Source of the DNA: Rhodococcus sp. X156
GTDB lineage: Bacteria > Actinomycetota > Actinomycetes > Mycobacteriales > Mycobacteriaceae
Assembly: GCF_004006015.1 (NCBI RefSeq)
Contig: NZ_CP034766.1
Span: 620,001-684,000 of the forward strand
Reading direction: 5' to 3'
DNA: 64,000 nt
Every line of letters starts with the position of its first letter. Positions within the stretch are counted from its first letter, which is position 1. A program made the position numbers and the translations under genes. The notes beneath the pieces are model-generated. The model saw nothing but the letters and a program-made list of their open reading frames with translations, made no database searches and was not told the DNA's origin. This document shows, one piece after another, positions 27,624 through 36,436 of the stretch.

Positions 27624-28381
27624 GTCATCCTCGGCTGGCCGTTGGAGGCGCTGAGCCCGCCGTCCACCGGCAGGTTCACCCCGGTGACGAAGCCCGCGTC
27701 GGGGCTGGCCAGGAAGGCGATCACCGCGGCGACCTCCTCCGGCTGCGCACCCCGGCCCATCGGGATGCGGTCGGTGAAGCGGGCCATCACCTCGTCGTTG
27801 CCGACCATGCCCTGGGTCATCTCGGTGAAGGTGAACGACGGAGCCACCGCGTTCACCCGCACCCCGTCGGCGGCGTGGTCCATGGCCAGCGCGCGGGTCA
27901 GGTTGACCACCGCGCCCTTGGCCGCGTTGTAGGCGACGTTGTCCCAGTCCCCGCCCAGGCCGGACACCGAGGAGACGTTGACGATGCACCCGCCGCTGCT
28001 GATCAGGTGCGGCATGGCGGCCCGGCAGCCGTGGAAGACGCCGTCGACGTTGGTGCGCAGCACCCGGTTCCAGTCCTCGTCGCTGGTGTGCAGCACGTCG
28101 CCGGGGGCGCCGGTGCCGGCGTTGTTCACCAGCACGTCCAGCCCGCCGCAGGCGGACACCACGTCCGCCACCAGCTGCTCCACCGCGTCGCGGTCGGTGA
28201 CGTCGACCTCGGCCACCCGCACGTCGCCGTCGGCCGCGGAGGCCACCTGCTCCAGCTTGTCCCGACGGCGGCCGGTGATGGTGACGATCGCGCCCTCGGC
28301 GGCGAAGCGCTGTGCCGTGGCCGCGCCGATGCCCGTGCCGCCGCCGGTGACCACGACGACCTTTCCGGCGAAGCGGCTCAT
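27620..28381 (-). CDS. SDR-family NAD(P)-dependent oxidoreductase
   Basis: A 253-residue classical SDR of the FabG/glucose-dehydrogenase type: TGGGTGIG cofactor motif at residues 12-19, NNAG, catalytic Ser in NVSSVSG, YNAAK for the Tyr-Lys pair, and the usual PVDGGLSASNG C-terminus. Start ATG 28381 overlaps the malQ stop by four bases (ATGA). The 3' end overlaps asparaginase (GTGA). It will oxidise or reduce a secondary alcohol or ketone; the specific substrate is not evident from the context. Confidence 0.92.
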   Translation of the reverse strand: MSRFAGKVVVVTGGGTGIGAATAQRFAAEGAIVTITGRRRDKLEQVASAADGDVRVAEVDVTDRDAVEQLVADVVSACGGLDVLVNNAGTGAPGDVLHTSDEDWNRVLRTNVDGVFHGCRAAMPHLISSGGCIVNVSSVSGLGGDWDNVAYNAAKGAVVNLTRALAMDHAADGVRVNAVAPSFTFTEMTQGMVGNDEVMARFTDRIPMGRGAQPEEVAAVIAFLASPDAGFVTGVNLPVDGGLSASNGQPRMT

Positions 28382-30219
28382 GCGGCGCCACCGGGGCGCA
28401 CGGCGCTGCCCAGCTCCTCGGCCAGCGCCTCCGCCGAGGCGGTCTCGCCCAGGTCGTCCACCAGCACCGGCAGCGGGATGCACCAGTTGTCGCGGGTGGT
28501 GGTGCCCGGCACGTTGGGCCGGCGCACGGCGAGCACCGCGTCGTCGATGGTGGCGCACAGCAGCGCCGAGGGGGCCTGCGCCAGCTTCTCGTGGGCCTGC
28601 AGCACCGCCTGCTCACCGGTCATCTCCGGGCGCACGCCGAGCTTGGCCAGCATCCCGGCGCGGGCGGCGGCCAGCTCTTCGTCACTGCCCAGCACCAGTG
28701 CCTGCTGCTCGGCCATGTCGGTGCCGTCCACCAACCCGCACACGGTGGGCAGGTCGTGGGTGGTCACGGCGGACATCGCCTCGACCGGCCAGGTGGCGGG
28801 GGCGTCCTCCTCGAAGTACAGCAACCGGTAGCTGAGGATCCCGAAGTCGGCCATCGCCTCGCGGACGCCGTCCTCCACCACGCCGAGGTCCTCGCCGACC
28901 ACCAGCGCCTGCGCCCGGTGGCTCTCCAGGGCGACGATGTTGAGCATGTCCTGCCACGGGTAGCGCACGTAGGCGCCCTCGGTGGGGCCCTTGCCCGGCG
29001 GCACCCACCACAGCCGGAACAGTCCCATCACGTGGTCCACCCGCAGCCCGCCCGCCCCGGCGAGGGTGGCGCGCACGCCCTGGATGAACGGCTCGTAGTC
29101 GGCCAGCCGCAGTCGCCACGGCACGAACGGCGGTGAGCCCCAGTCCTGGCCGAGGCCGTTGAACTCGTCCGGGGGAGCACCCACGGTCACGCCGTCGGCC
29201 ATCACGCCCTGCCAGGCCCAGGCGTCGGCGCCGCCGCCGGAGACCCCGACGGGCAGGTCCTGCAGCACGGTCATCCCGTCGCAGGCGCGTTCCAGCTGCA
29301 GCTGCAGGTTCCACTGCAGCCACGCGTGGAAGGCCACCTCGTCGGGCTGGGCGGCGACGGCGGCGGCCACCGCGGGCCCGGCCGGGTCGTGCAGCTCCTC
29401 GGGCCAGTCGTGGAAGTCGTCGCCGTGCTGCTGGGCCAGCAGGCACCAGGTGGCCCACTCCTGCAGGGGGGCGCCCTGCTCGGCCCGCCACTGGGCGAAC
29501 TCCTGGGGCTGGGCGGCGTCGAAGATGCGCCGCAGCACCGCCCGCTGCAGCGTCCACGCCGCGTCGCGGTCCAGGGTGTCCAGCGCGGCCAGCTCGGCGG
29601 CCGCGGCGTGGTCGGCGGGAGTGAGCACGTCGTCGGCGCCGGGCACCTCGGGGATGCGCAGGTACAGCGGGTTGCGGAAGCGGCGGGTGGCCGGCAGGTA
29701 GGGGCTGTCCTCCTGGGGCAGCGTGGGGGCCACGCCGTGCAGCGGGTTCACCAGCAGGAAGCCGGCGCCGCGCTGCTGGGCCCACTCGCGCACCGTGCGC
29801 AGGCTGGCCAGGTCACCGGTGCCCCAGCTGCCGCGCGCGCGGGCGGCGTAGACCTGCACGGCCATGCCCCACTCGCGCAGCGGCTCCGGGCGGAAGCAGC
29901 GGCCGGGGGAGACGATCAGCCGGCGCTCGGGTCCCTCGGCCGGGACCAGCCGGTGGTAACCCAGCGGGAGCTCACCCGCGGGGCCGCCCACGTCCAGGGT
30001 GGTGCCGTCCTCGCACACCAGCTGGCCGCTGGGCAGGGTCACGGCGTCGCCGGTGGCCAGCACCAGGGGGGCGCGCTGGTCCAGGTCGGCTGGGGGCGTG
30101 CCGATCACCGTGCGCAGCGCCTGCAGGGTCTGCTCGCTGGGGTGCTGTTCCTGGTCGAAGTCGTCCAGCCAGGTCAGGGAGATGCCCCACTCGTCGGTGC
30201 TCACCTCGGGGGAGCTCAT
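28378..30219 (-). CDS. malQ: 4-alpha-glucanotransferase (amylomaltase)
   Basis: A 613-residue GH77 enzyme that transfers alpha-1,4-glucan segments in maltodextrin and glycogen metabolism. Seen: the catalytic nucleophile in LRVDHVMGLFRLWW (D395), the acid/base region VVGEDLGVV (E443) and the later transition-state Asp in TTHDLPT. An actinobacterial N-terminal extension of about 100 residues precedes the catalytic barrel. Start ATG 30219. First gene of an overlapping operon with the SDR and asparaginase. Divergent from the acyl-CoA synthetase gene. Confidence 0.95.
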   Translation of the reverse strand: MSSPEVSTDEWGISLTWLDDFDQEQHPSEQTLQALRTVIGTPPADLDQRAPLVLATGDAVTLPSGQLVCEDGTTLDVGGPAGELPLGYHRLVPAEGPERRLIVSPGRCFRPEPLREWGMAVQVYAARARGSWGTGDLASLRTVREWAQQRGAGFLLVNPLHGVAPTLPQEDSPYLPATRRFRNPLYLRIPEVPGADDVLTPADHAAAAELAALDTLDRDAAWTLQRAVLRRIFDAAQPQEFAQWRAEQGAPLQEWATWCLLAQQHGDDFHDWPEELHDPAGPAVAAAVAAQPDEVAFHAWLQWNLQLQLERACDGMTVLQDLPVGVSGGGADAWAWQGVMADGVTVGAPPDEFNGLGQDWGSPPFVPWRLRLADYEPFIQGVRATLAGAGGLRVDHVMGLFRLWWVPPGKGPTEGAYVRYPWQDMLNIVALESHRAQALVVGEDLGVVEDGVREAMADFGILSYRLLYFEEDAPATWPVEAMSAVTTHDLPTVCGLVDGTDMAEQQALVLGSDEELAAARAGMLAKLGVRPEMTGEQAVLQAHEKLAQAPSALLCATIDDAVLAVRRPNVPGTTTRDNWCIPLPVLVDDLGETASAEALAEELGSAVRPGGAA

Positions 30220-30400
30220 GCCGTCACCGCCCGAACCTGGCGGCGGACAACGAGACCGGGGTTCAGCCAGGGTGCGCTCATGGGGCTGATTGTTCTCTGT
30301 CTGTGTTCAGCCTGCTCAGTGCGGTGCGGAAGAAAAGTGACACTGGTTACACTCCGCCTTGGCCTCGATGAGACGTGCCCCACTCACCAGATTGGCAGCC

Positions 30401-32017
30401 ATGACCAAGCCGCAGCTCGACGTGCACCGTTCCGCGCAGTACTACGACTTCGCCGGCAAGGACGTGCCGTGGCTGGCCAAGCTGTGGGCGGAGCAGACGC
30501 CGGACAAGGTGTTCCTGGTGTGGGAGCCCCGCGACGGCCGCACTCGCACGTGGACCTACCAGCAGTTTTGGCAGGAGATCAACCAGGTGGCGTGCGGGCT
30601 GATCGCCCGTGGGGTGACCAAGGGCGACAAGGTCCTCATCCACTCCGACAACTGCCCGGAGATGATGATCGCCTGGTACGCCTCGGCCATCGTGGGGTCG
30701 GTGGCGGTCACCACCAACACCCGCTGCATCGGCGAGGAGCTGACGTACTTCGCCGAGCACTCCGAGGCGGTGGGGTGCATCACTCAGCCCAAGTTCGTGG
30801 AGCAGCTGGCCAAGAACGCCACCAACCTCGGGTGGTTCGTGGTCGCCGAGGACAACTCCGGCGAGGCCGCCACCGAGGAGCAGCTCGGCCACGGCCAGCC
30901 CACCTGGGACAGCCTCTACACCGAGGGCGACGAGCCGCCGGCGCGGCCCGCGGAGCCGATGCTGCCGGTGGGGATCCAGTACACGTCCGGGACCACGTCA
31001 CGGCCCAAGGCCGTGGTGCACACCCACGCCAACGCGCTGTGGGGTGGACGCAGCGGATCGCAGAACGTGCTGATGACCAGCGACGACACCTACCTGGTGT
31101 TCCTGCCGTGCTTCCACGTCAACGCCCAGAGCTGGTCGTTCTGGTCGATGATGTGGGTGGGCGGCACGGTGGTGCTGCAGCCGAAGTTCTCCTCCAGCAC
31201 GTTCTGGGACCTCTCGCTCAAGCACCAGGTGACGCGGGCGTCGATGATCCCGTTCTGCATCAAGGCCATCTCGTCGCAGGCGGTGCCCGAGCACTCCTAC
31301 AAGACGTGGGCCACCGGGGTGAAGCTGCACGACATCGAGAACCACTGGAAGGTCACGACGTTCGCCACGTGGGGGATGACCGAGACGGTCACGCACGCCA
31401 CCCGCGGCGACGTCATCCAGGACTCCCCGGAGATGAACATCGGGATCCCCTCGCCGGGCTACGAGTTCGCCATCGTGGACCCGGAGACCGGTGAGCTGTG
31501 CCCGCCCGGGGTGAACGGTGACCTGTGGGTGCGGGGGACGCGCGGGGTGCAGATCTTCCTGGAGTACTTCAAGAACCCGGAGGCGATGGCCTCCTCCTTC
31601 GCCGACGACGGCTGGTTCCGCAGCGGCGACGTGGCCCGGATCGGCGACGACGGCTACTTCTACTTCGGCGACCGGGACAAGGACATCCTCAAGGTCGGTG
31701 GGGAGAATGTCTCGGCCAGCCAGGTGGAGGGCTTCGTGCTGGGGCTGTTCGCCCGTGGGGTGCTGGAGGCGCAGGCCGTGGTGGCGCAGAAGCACGAGAT
31801 GCTCGGCGAGGTGCCGGTGCTGTTCGCGGTGCGCAGCGGGCACACCACGCTCACCGAGGAGGAGATCCGCACGACGGTGCTGCAGGGGTGCGAGGAAGGC
31901 TTGGCGGACTTCAAGCGTCCGCGGGAGGTCTACTTCCTGGATGAGCTGCCCCGAGCGACGCTGGACAAGGTGGCCAAGAACAAGCTGCGTGACCTGGCCA
32001 ACGAGATGCAGCCCTGA
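30401..32017 (+). CDS. Acyl-CoA synthetase (AMP-binding ligase)
   Basis: A 538-residue adenylate-forming enzyme of the ANL superfamily. Seen: the A3 phosphate loop TSGTTSRPK starting at residue 195, ATWGMTET for the A5 motif, GWFRSGDVARI and FGDRDKDILKVGGENVSASQVE for A7-A8, and a C-terminal RATLDKVAKNKL with the catalytic Lys. It is related to fatty or aromatic acyl-CoA ligases; the acid cannot be specified. ATG 30401 is chosen over ATG 30368 because family alignments begin near it. Monocistronic, divergent from malQ. Confidence 0.9.
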   Translation: MTKPQLDVHRSAQYYDFAGKDVPWLAKLWAEQTPDKVFLVWEPRDGRTRTWTYQQFWQEINQVACGLIARGVTKGDKVLIHSDNCPEMMIAWYASAIVGSVAVTTNTRCIGEELTYFAEHSEAVGCITQPKFVEQLAKNATNLGWFVVAEDNSGEAATEEQLGHGQPTWDSLYTEGDEPPARPAEPMLPVGIQYTSGTTSRPKAVVHTHANALWGGRSGSQNVLMTSDDTYLVFLPCFHVNAQSWSFWSMMWVGGTVVLQPKFSSSTFWDLSLKHQVTRASMIPFCIKAISSQAVPEHSYKTWATGVKLHDIENHWKVTTFATWGMTETVTHATRGDVIQDSPEMNIGIPSPGYEFAIVDPETGELCPPGVNGDLWVRGTRGVQIFLEYFKNPEAMASSFADDGWFRSGDVARIGDDGYFYFGDRDKDILKVGGENVSASQVEGFVLGLFARGVLEAQAVVAQKHEMLGEVPVLFAVRSGHTTLTEEEIRTTVLQGCEEGLADFKRPREVYFLDELPRATLDKVAKNKLRDLANEMQP

Positions 32018-32096
32018 GCTAGTCGTGTGGCGCCAGGAACCGTGGGGGGTGTCGGTGCGTCGGACGGTGTGACCTGACGGGGGAGGGGTGTGTCCG

Positions 32097-32492
32097 ATGT
32101 TGCCTGAGGATGATCGCGCGCTGGCGGAGTCGAGTGCCGCAGTGGAGCGGAGCAAGACGGAGTGGACGGCGCTGAAGGCGTCGGCGGGGCGGGGTGAGCT
32201 GCGCTTTGAGCCGGAGGCGGCGGAGCGGTGTGCGAAGGCGTGTGAGGACGCGATCGCGAAGATTGAGGGGCACTTAGCCCGCGCTCGCCGGCTTACAGCC
32301 GTGGAGGGCTTTGGCACCCCGAATGCGGGGGTCGCATTGGCTGCAAAGTTCAGTGCCAAAGGTGCTGAGGCAGTATCGGTGCTCAAAGCTCATCTGGACG
32401 TGCTTGCTGATATGCGCGACGCGTACCGGGCAGCTGGCCGTGCGTATGTCGCAACTGAGTCCGCGAACACAACCACGTTCGGCGCCGAGTGA
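32097..32492 (+). CDS. Small helical protein, ESX-associated (WXG100-like size)
   Basis: A 131-residue, all-helical, soluble protein with no recognisable domain name. Two alpha-hairpin-like halves (LAESSAAVERSKTEWTALK and FGTPNAGVALAAKFSAKGAE) are compatible with the helical proteins encoded upstream of DUF3558 lipoproteins and PPE/EspG genes in Pseudonocardiaceae. I chose ATG 32097 (after GGGAGG) over GTG 32088. Its TGA overlaps the lipoprotein GTG (GTGA). Base composition is lower in GC than the genes at 28-32 kb. A WxG motif is not present, so this is an inference from context. Confidence 0.7.
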   Translation: MLPEDDRALAESSAAVERSKTEWTALKASAGRGELRFEPEAAERCAKACEDAIAKIEGHLARARRLTAVEGFGTPNAGVALAAKFSAKGAEAVSVLKAHLDVLADMRDAYRAAGRAYVATESANTTTFGAE

Positions 32493-33070
32493 CGAGCGCA
32501 AGGGGCAAGGCCGCTCTGAGCTTGGGCGTGTGCGGGATTGCCCTAGCAGTAACTGCTTGCGGCTCAAACACGTCGACAGTGGCTTCTCAGAACGAAAGCC
32601 AAGTCTCAGACGCTCCGTTGGAGGCATCCACTGCCAAGCAGCCACGGGCGGCCGAAATCAAGACCTGCGAAGATCTGTCATCTGGAGACATCGCAGCAAT
32701 GGGGCTGGATCCCGCAACGAAGAAGCCTGCGGACCTCGAAGGGCAGGTCAAGCAGTTCGGATGTCGCTGGTCCGGCGAGCACATCATCGTGGACGTGCTA
32801 ACGACTACCGCAACGGTCGCCATGTACGACAGCAGGACGGACCTCAACATCGTCGGCCATCCAGTTGTGTTCGGGTTACCCTCGATTGCCTTTCAAGTTC
32901 CTAACGATCCAGGAGCGTGTTTCCTGCTGTCTGACCTCGAGGGCCGCAAGGGATTGATGGTGCTTGCGGGTATCAAGTTTGAGCACGAGGCAGCCGTCGG
33001 CGTGGATTCGTGCACGCTGGCGACACGCCTCATGGAAAGGGCGGCACCGATACTCCTTGCGCCACGGTGA
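32489..33070 (+). CDS. DUF3558-type lipoprotein
   Basis: A 193-residue exported lipoprotein. Seen: a short basic N-terminus, hydrophobic h-region and lipobox LAVTAC (lipidated Cys about residue 24), then a Ser/Thr/Glu linker and a compact DUF3558 domain with paired cysteines (IKTCEDL, QFGCRW, GACFLL, DSCTLA). DUF3558 lipoproteins commonly accompany ESX accessory genes in actinobacteria outside the mycobacteria. Start GTG 32489 overlaps the upstream gene. The stretch is visibly less GC-rich than its neighbours, suggesting transfer or relaxed selection. Confidence 0.85.
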   Translation: MTSARGKAALSLGVCGIALAVTACGSNTSTVASQNESQVSDAPLEASTAKQPRAAEIKTCEDLSSGDIAAMGLDPATKKPADLEGQVKQFGCRWSGEHIIVDVLTTTATVAMYDSRTDLNIVGHPVVFGLPSIAFQVPNDPGACFLLSDLEGRKGLMVLAGIKFEHEAAVGVDSCTLATRLMERAAPILLAPR

Positions 33071-33108
33071 TGGCCTGCGGCGGCGAGCGTCCGGCAGAAG
33101 CAGGGCTG

Positions 33109-34353
33109 CTATTCCAGGCTCAGTAGTTGAGGCTGATGTCGTCGTTGGTGTGCGGGCCGCGGCGTGCCGTCGGGGTCGATCCAGGCCGGTGGGGTGAACC
33201 AGGGTTGGCGGTCGTCACCGATGGTGACGGCCCAGCCGTGGTGGTGGACAACGCGGTGGTGGTGCCCGCACAGCAGGACAAGGTTGCTTAGTGCGGTGTC
33301 GCCGTTGTCCGCCCAGTGCACGATGTGGTGGGCGTGGCACCAGCCTGGTGGTCGGCCGCAGCCGGGGAAGGCGCAGCCGCGGTCCCGGGCGATGAGGGCC
33401 CTGCGCAGGCCACCGGACACGACGTAGGTGGTGCGTCCGACGTCGAGCGGTACGCCGTTCTCGTCCAGGGTCATGGGGGTGATCTCGGCGTCACAGGCCA
33501 ACCGTCGGGCGGCGGCGATGGACAAGGGGCCGAGGAAGGTGAGCTCTGCGGCCGGGCCATGGCCGGCGGCGAGGGCGTCGGCGCGCACGTGCAGGGTGAG
33601 GTGCGGGCGGGCGTAGCCCTCCCCGGGCACGCAGGCGTGGTCCGCGGCCCGGCCGAGCAGGTCGACGAAGGCGTCCCCGAGGCGTTTGGCCGGTGACCGG
33701 GTGTCGCGCTCGCCGTCGTCGGCGGGGCGCGGCTTGGCTAGCGGTGAGAGCACGGAGTGGGCGAGCTCGGCGGCTTCGGTGTCCAGCCAGCCGGTCACCT
33801 TGTGCAGCCCGTCGCCGCAGTCACTGATCCGCAGCTCCCGTCGTGCGACGGCGTGTTCCTCGGTGAGCTCAGCATCGTCGGGGGAGATGCGGGCGAGCAG
33901 CTCGCGACCGCGGCGATTCAGGGCCTGCGGGTCCTCGGCCAACGCCGCTTCCAATAGGTAGGTGCGGCAGGCATCGACACCGTCATCGGGTAGGTCGTCG
34001 GGCAGCTGCTGCAGCACCCGGACGATCACCTCGGCGTGCTCGCTCAGCAGGGCGCCGGAGTCCAGCGCAGCGGCCACATCGGGCAGCCGATCCAGGGCCA
34101 GGCCCAACTGCACCATTCTCGATGCCGCACCCGGGGACACGTGGCTCACGTCGGTCAGCCACCGCGCGGTGTTCGCGGCGCCCAGCTCGATTGCTGCTCC
34201 CCGCCGATCGATCTCGGTGATGGTTCGTAGCTGCAGGCCCTGAATGGCAGAGACCGTGGTTCCTAGCTCGCGGGCGAATGCGCGGAGCTCGTCCGTGCCC
34301 AGCCGCCACAGCTCGACCCCAGCGGGCTCGGCGAGTGCGACGGCGATCTCCAT
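33109..34353 (-). CDS. DUF222 domain HNH endonuclease (13E12-repeat family)
   Basis: A 414-residue protein. Residues about 1-270 form the DUF222 domain, and residues about 330-400 form an HNH nuclease with HAHHIVHWADNGDTALSN, GCGRP and LCGHHHRVVH. The HNH residues are intact. These multicopy elements of actinobacteria (13E12 repeats in mycobacteria) behave like group-specific mobile or selfish endonuclease genes, though mobility is not proven. It lies on the minus strand within the ESX-type accessory set, between the DUF3558 lipoprotein and PPE genes, and so splits an otherwise rightward block. ATG 34353. Confidence 0.92.
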   Translation of the reverse strand: MEIAVALAEPAGVELWRLGTDELRAFARELGTTVSAIQGLQLRTITEIDRRGAAIELGAANTARWLTDVSHVSPGAASRMVQLGLALDRLPDVAAALDSGALLSEHAEVIVRVLQQLPDDLPDDGVDACRTYLLEAALAEDPQALNRRGRELLARISPDDAELTEEHAVARRELRISDCGDGLHKVTGWLDTEAAELAHSVLSPLAKPRPADDGERDTRSPAKRLGDAFVDLLGRAADHACVPGEGYARPHLTLHVRADALAAGHGPAAELTFLGPLSIAAARRLACDAEITPMTLDENGVPLDVGRTTYVVSGGLRRALIARDRGCAFPGCGRPPGWCHAHHIVHWADNGDTALSNLVLLCGHHHRVVHHHGWAVTIGDDRQPWFTPPAWIDPDGTPRPAHQRRHQPQLLSLE

Positions 34354-34666
34354 GTATCGAACACTAGTTCGAACCGCCGACAGTTTTGAGAAGTCAGGTG
34401 ACCTCGCGCAAATCTGTGCACAAACCCGTACCTGCTGGTCAGGCTGTCCACAGGCTTTGCCAAAGCCAGCCGGCGGCGGATCTCATCGAACTAGGGTTGC
34501 ACCCGCTGAGAGCGCTTCGTACCCACAGTCGTCGGAACCGTGGGCGACGTCGGCGCGTCCTACGGCAGGCGACTATCAGGAGGTCCGGCGTGTACAGCAG
34601 TCGACCGGACGGTGGTAGCGCTACTGCTCGAGAACACGTAGCACCGCAAGAATCTGGGGGGATTCA
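34354..34666. promoter_or_regulatory. Intergenic region before the PPE gene
   Basis: A 313-base gap between the divergent DUF222 and PPE genes. It should contain the promoter of the PPE-EspG unit; a GGGGGGA ribosome-binding sequence precedes ATG 34667. I see a weak GGCTTT-GCC-AAAGCC hairpin near 34453-34467 and no gene. Confidence 0.4.
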
Positions 34667-36436
34667 ATGACCACACCGCCCGTGCCAGGGCTGCCCGCTT
34701 CATCCGGGGCAGGAGGGTCCGGCGAGATTCCGCTGCCGGGTATCTCGCTGACGCCCGTGACCCCAGTACCAGGCGGCCTCTCCCCGCTCGGGCTCGTCCA
34801 GGTGCTCACGCAGGCCGCCGGCCTGGGCGACGAGTACGGCTTCTACGCCACCCAGCACGGGGTGATCCAGGACCAGCAGGATGCGCTGGCGCACAAGGTC
34901 GGCGACGAGTTCGACCCGCTGGCGATCACCAACCCGGACAACTTCGACTCGTGGTCGCACCCGGACATGGCCACCGCGGCCGCGCAGCTGCAACCGGGCA
35001 CCATGCACTCCACGGCCAACGCCTGGGGCGACATGGGCAAGGCGGTCAGTGCGGACATGGAGACGCTGGGACAGTCGATCAGCTCTGCGATCAACGGCTC
35101 GTGGTCCGGACCCGGCGCCGACCAGGCCACGGTGGCCTCCAGCGCCTACACCTCCCGGGGCGGGCAGCTCGGCGCAGCGATGATGCTGACCAGCACCAAG
35201 ATCCACGAGGCTGCCGTGGCCGCCTCGGAGACCCAGGCGGCCATGCCCCCTCCGGTGGCCTACGACGAGCAGCGCACGGTGGCAGCGGCGAGCGTGAACC
35301 CGATGGCGGCCGTCGCCGACCTCGCCCAGCAGATGAAGGAGCAGGAGGACGCGCGGCAGCAAGCGGTGCAGGTGATGAACAGCCGGTATTTGCCTGTCTA
35401 CCAGCAGTCCGACGCAGGCGTGCCCGTGCTGCCCCCGCCCACGTCTCCCACCGGACCCGACGCGACCGGATCCCCCGGCGGCGGCGGCTCTGCGCTCTCG
35501 GCCATTCCGGGGACGGGTGGGCTTGGCGCGGGCGCCGCGCCGGGCACCGCAGGCTCGGCGGGGTCGGCTGCTTCCGGTGCCGCAGGCCCGGGCTCAGCCG
35601 GGTACGGCGGTGGTGCGGGTGTCGGTCAAGCAGGTCTGGTCAGCACCGGAGGCAACGGCGGCTACTCGACCGAGTGGGCCGGCCAGAGCCAGGGGCAGGG
35701 CGCGGGTCAGGGTGCAGGCGGCGGCAGCTTCGGCCCGGGCAGCAACCCCAACGTGAGTGCCGCGAGCGCGGGTGCAGAGCTGCCCGGCTCCAGCCAAGGC
35801 GTGGGCGGGGCTGGTGCCGGTGGCTTCGGCACGGGTGACTCCAGTGAACGCACCCGCACCGGCGGCATCGGTTCCAGCGGCGTGGGCGGTACAGCGACAG
35901 GGACAGGTGTAGGAGTCCCCGGTGCATTCGCCGGCCCCGGCGGAGCAGGCCGTGCTGGCGGCCACTCTGGCGTCGGAGCAGGCAAGGCCGGCGGGGGCGG
36001 GGGCGCCGGCATGGGCAAGCTCGGCGGCGCCAGCGGCATCGGCGGTAGCGGCGTTGGCACGAGCGGCGTCGGAGCCAAGGGGGCCGGGGGATTCGGCGCC
36101 GGCAAGCTGGGCGGCGGTGGCAGCGGTAGCGGCATCGGGCCCGGAGGCGGCTCGGGCTCCGGTGCAGGCAGCGCGATGGGTCGCGGCGGCGCCAGCGGGA
36201 TCGGGGCCAACGGCGCCACCGAGGCGATGGCCGCTCGAGGTGGCGCGGGCAGCGGGGGCGGTGCGGCCGGCCGGGGCATGGGCATGGGCGGGATGGGCGC
36301 CATGGGTGCCGGACGCGGCCAGGGCGGAGGGGACGACCTCGAGCACAACACCCCGTCGTACCTGATCACCGAGGACCATGGCTCGGAGATCGTCGGCTAC
36401 CTGCCGCCTGTCGCTCCACCCGTCATCGGTGAGTAG
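34667..36436 (+). CDS. PPE-domain protein with a glycine-rich C-terminus
   Basis: A 589-residue PPE-like ESX substrate. Residues about 1-240 are the helical PPE-type domain, with a WSGPGAD stretch as the W-x-G-type turn and a downstream YDEQR of the YxxxD/E export signal type; residues about 265-560 are long Gly/Ala/Ser-rich low complexity, ending in a hydrophobic-acidic tail. PPE-type proteins are secreted through type VII systems with an EspG chaperone; the adjacent EspG gene supports that. Start ATG 34667. GTG of EspG lies within the last codons of this gene. The core ESX machinery (EccB-E) is not in the window. Confidence 0.86.
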   Translation: MTTPPVPGLPASSGAGGSGEIPLPGISLTPVTPVPGGLSPLGLVQVLTQAAGLGDEYGFYATQHGVIQDQQDALAHKVGDEFDPLAITNPDNFDSWSHPDMATAAAQLQPGTMHSTANAWGDMGKAVSADMETLGQSISSAINGSWSGPGADQATVASSAYTSRGGQLGAAMMLTSTKIHEAAVAASETQAAMPPPVAYDEQRTVAAASVNPMAAVADLAQQMKEQEDARQQAVQVMNSRYLPVYQQSDAGVPVLPPPTSPTGPDATGSPGGGGSALSAIPGTGGLGAGAAPGTAGSAGSAASGAAGPGSAGYGGGAGVGQAGLVSTGGNGGYSTEWAGQSQGQGAGQGAGGGSFGPGSNPNVSAASAGAELPGSSQGVGGAGAGGFGTGDSSERTRTGGIGSSGVGGTATGTGVGVPGAFAGPGGAGRAGGHSGVGAGKAGGGGGAGMGKLGGASGIGGSGVGTSGVGAKGAGGFGAGKLGGGGSGSGIGPGGGSGSGAGSAMGRGGASGIGANGATEAMAARGGAGSGGGAAGRGMGMGGMGAMGAGRGQGGGDDLEHNTPSYLITEDHGSEIVGYLPPVAPPVIGE

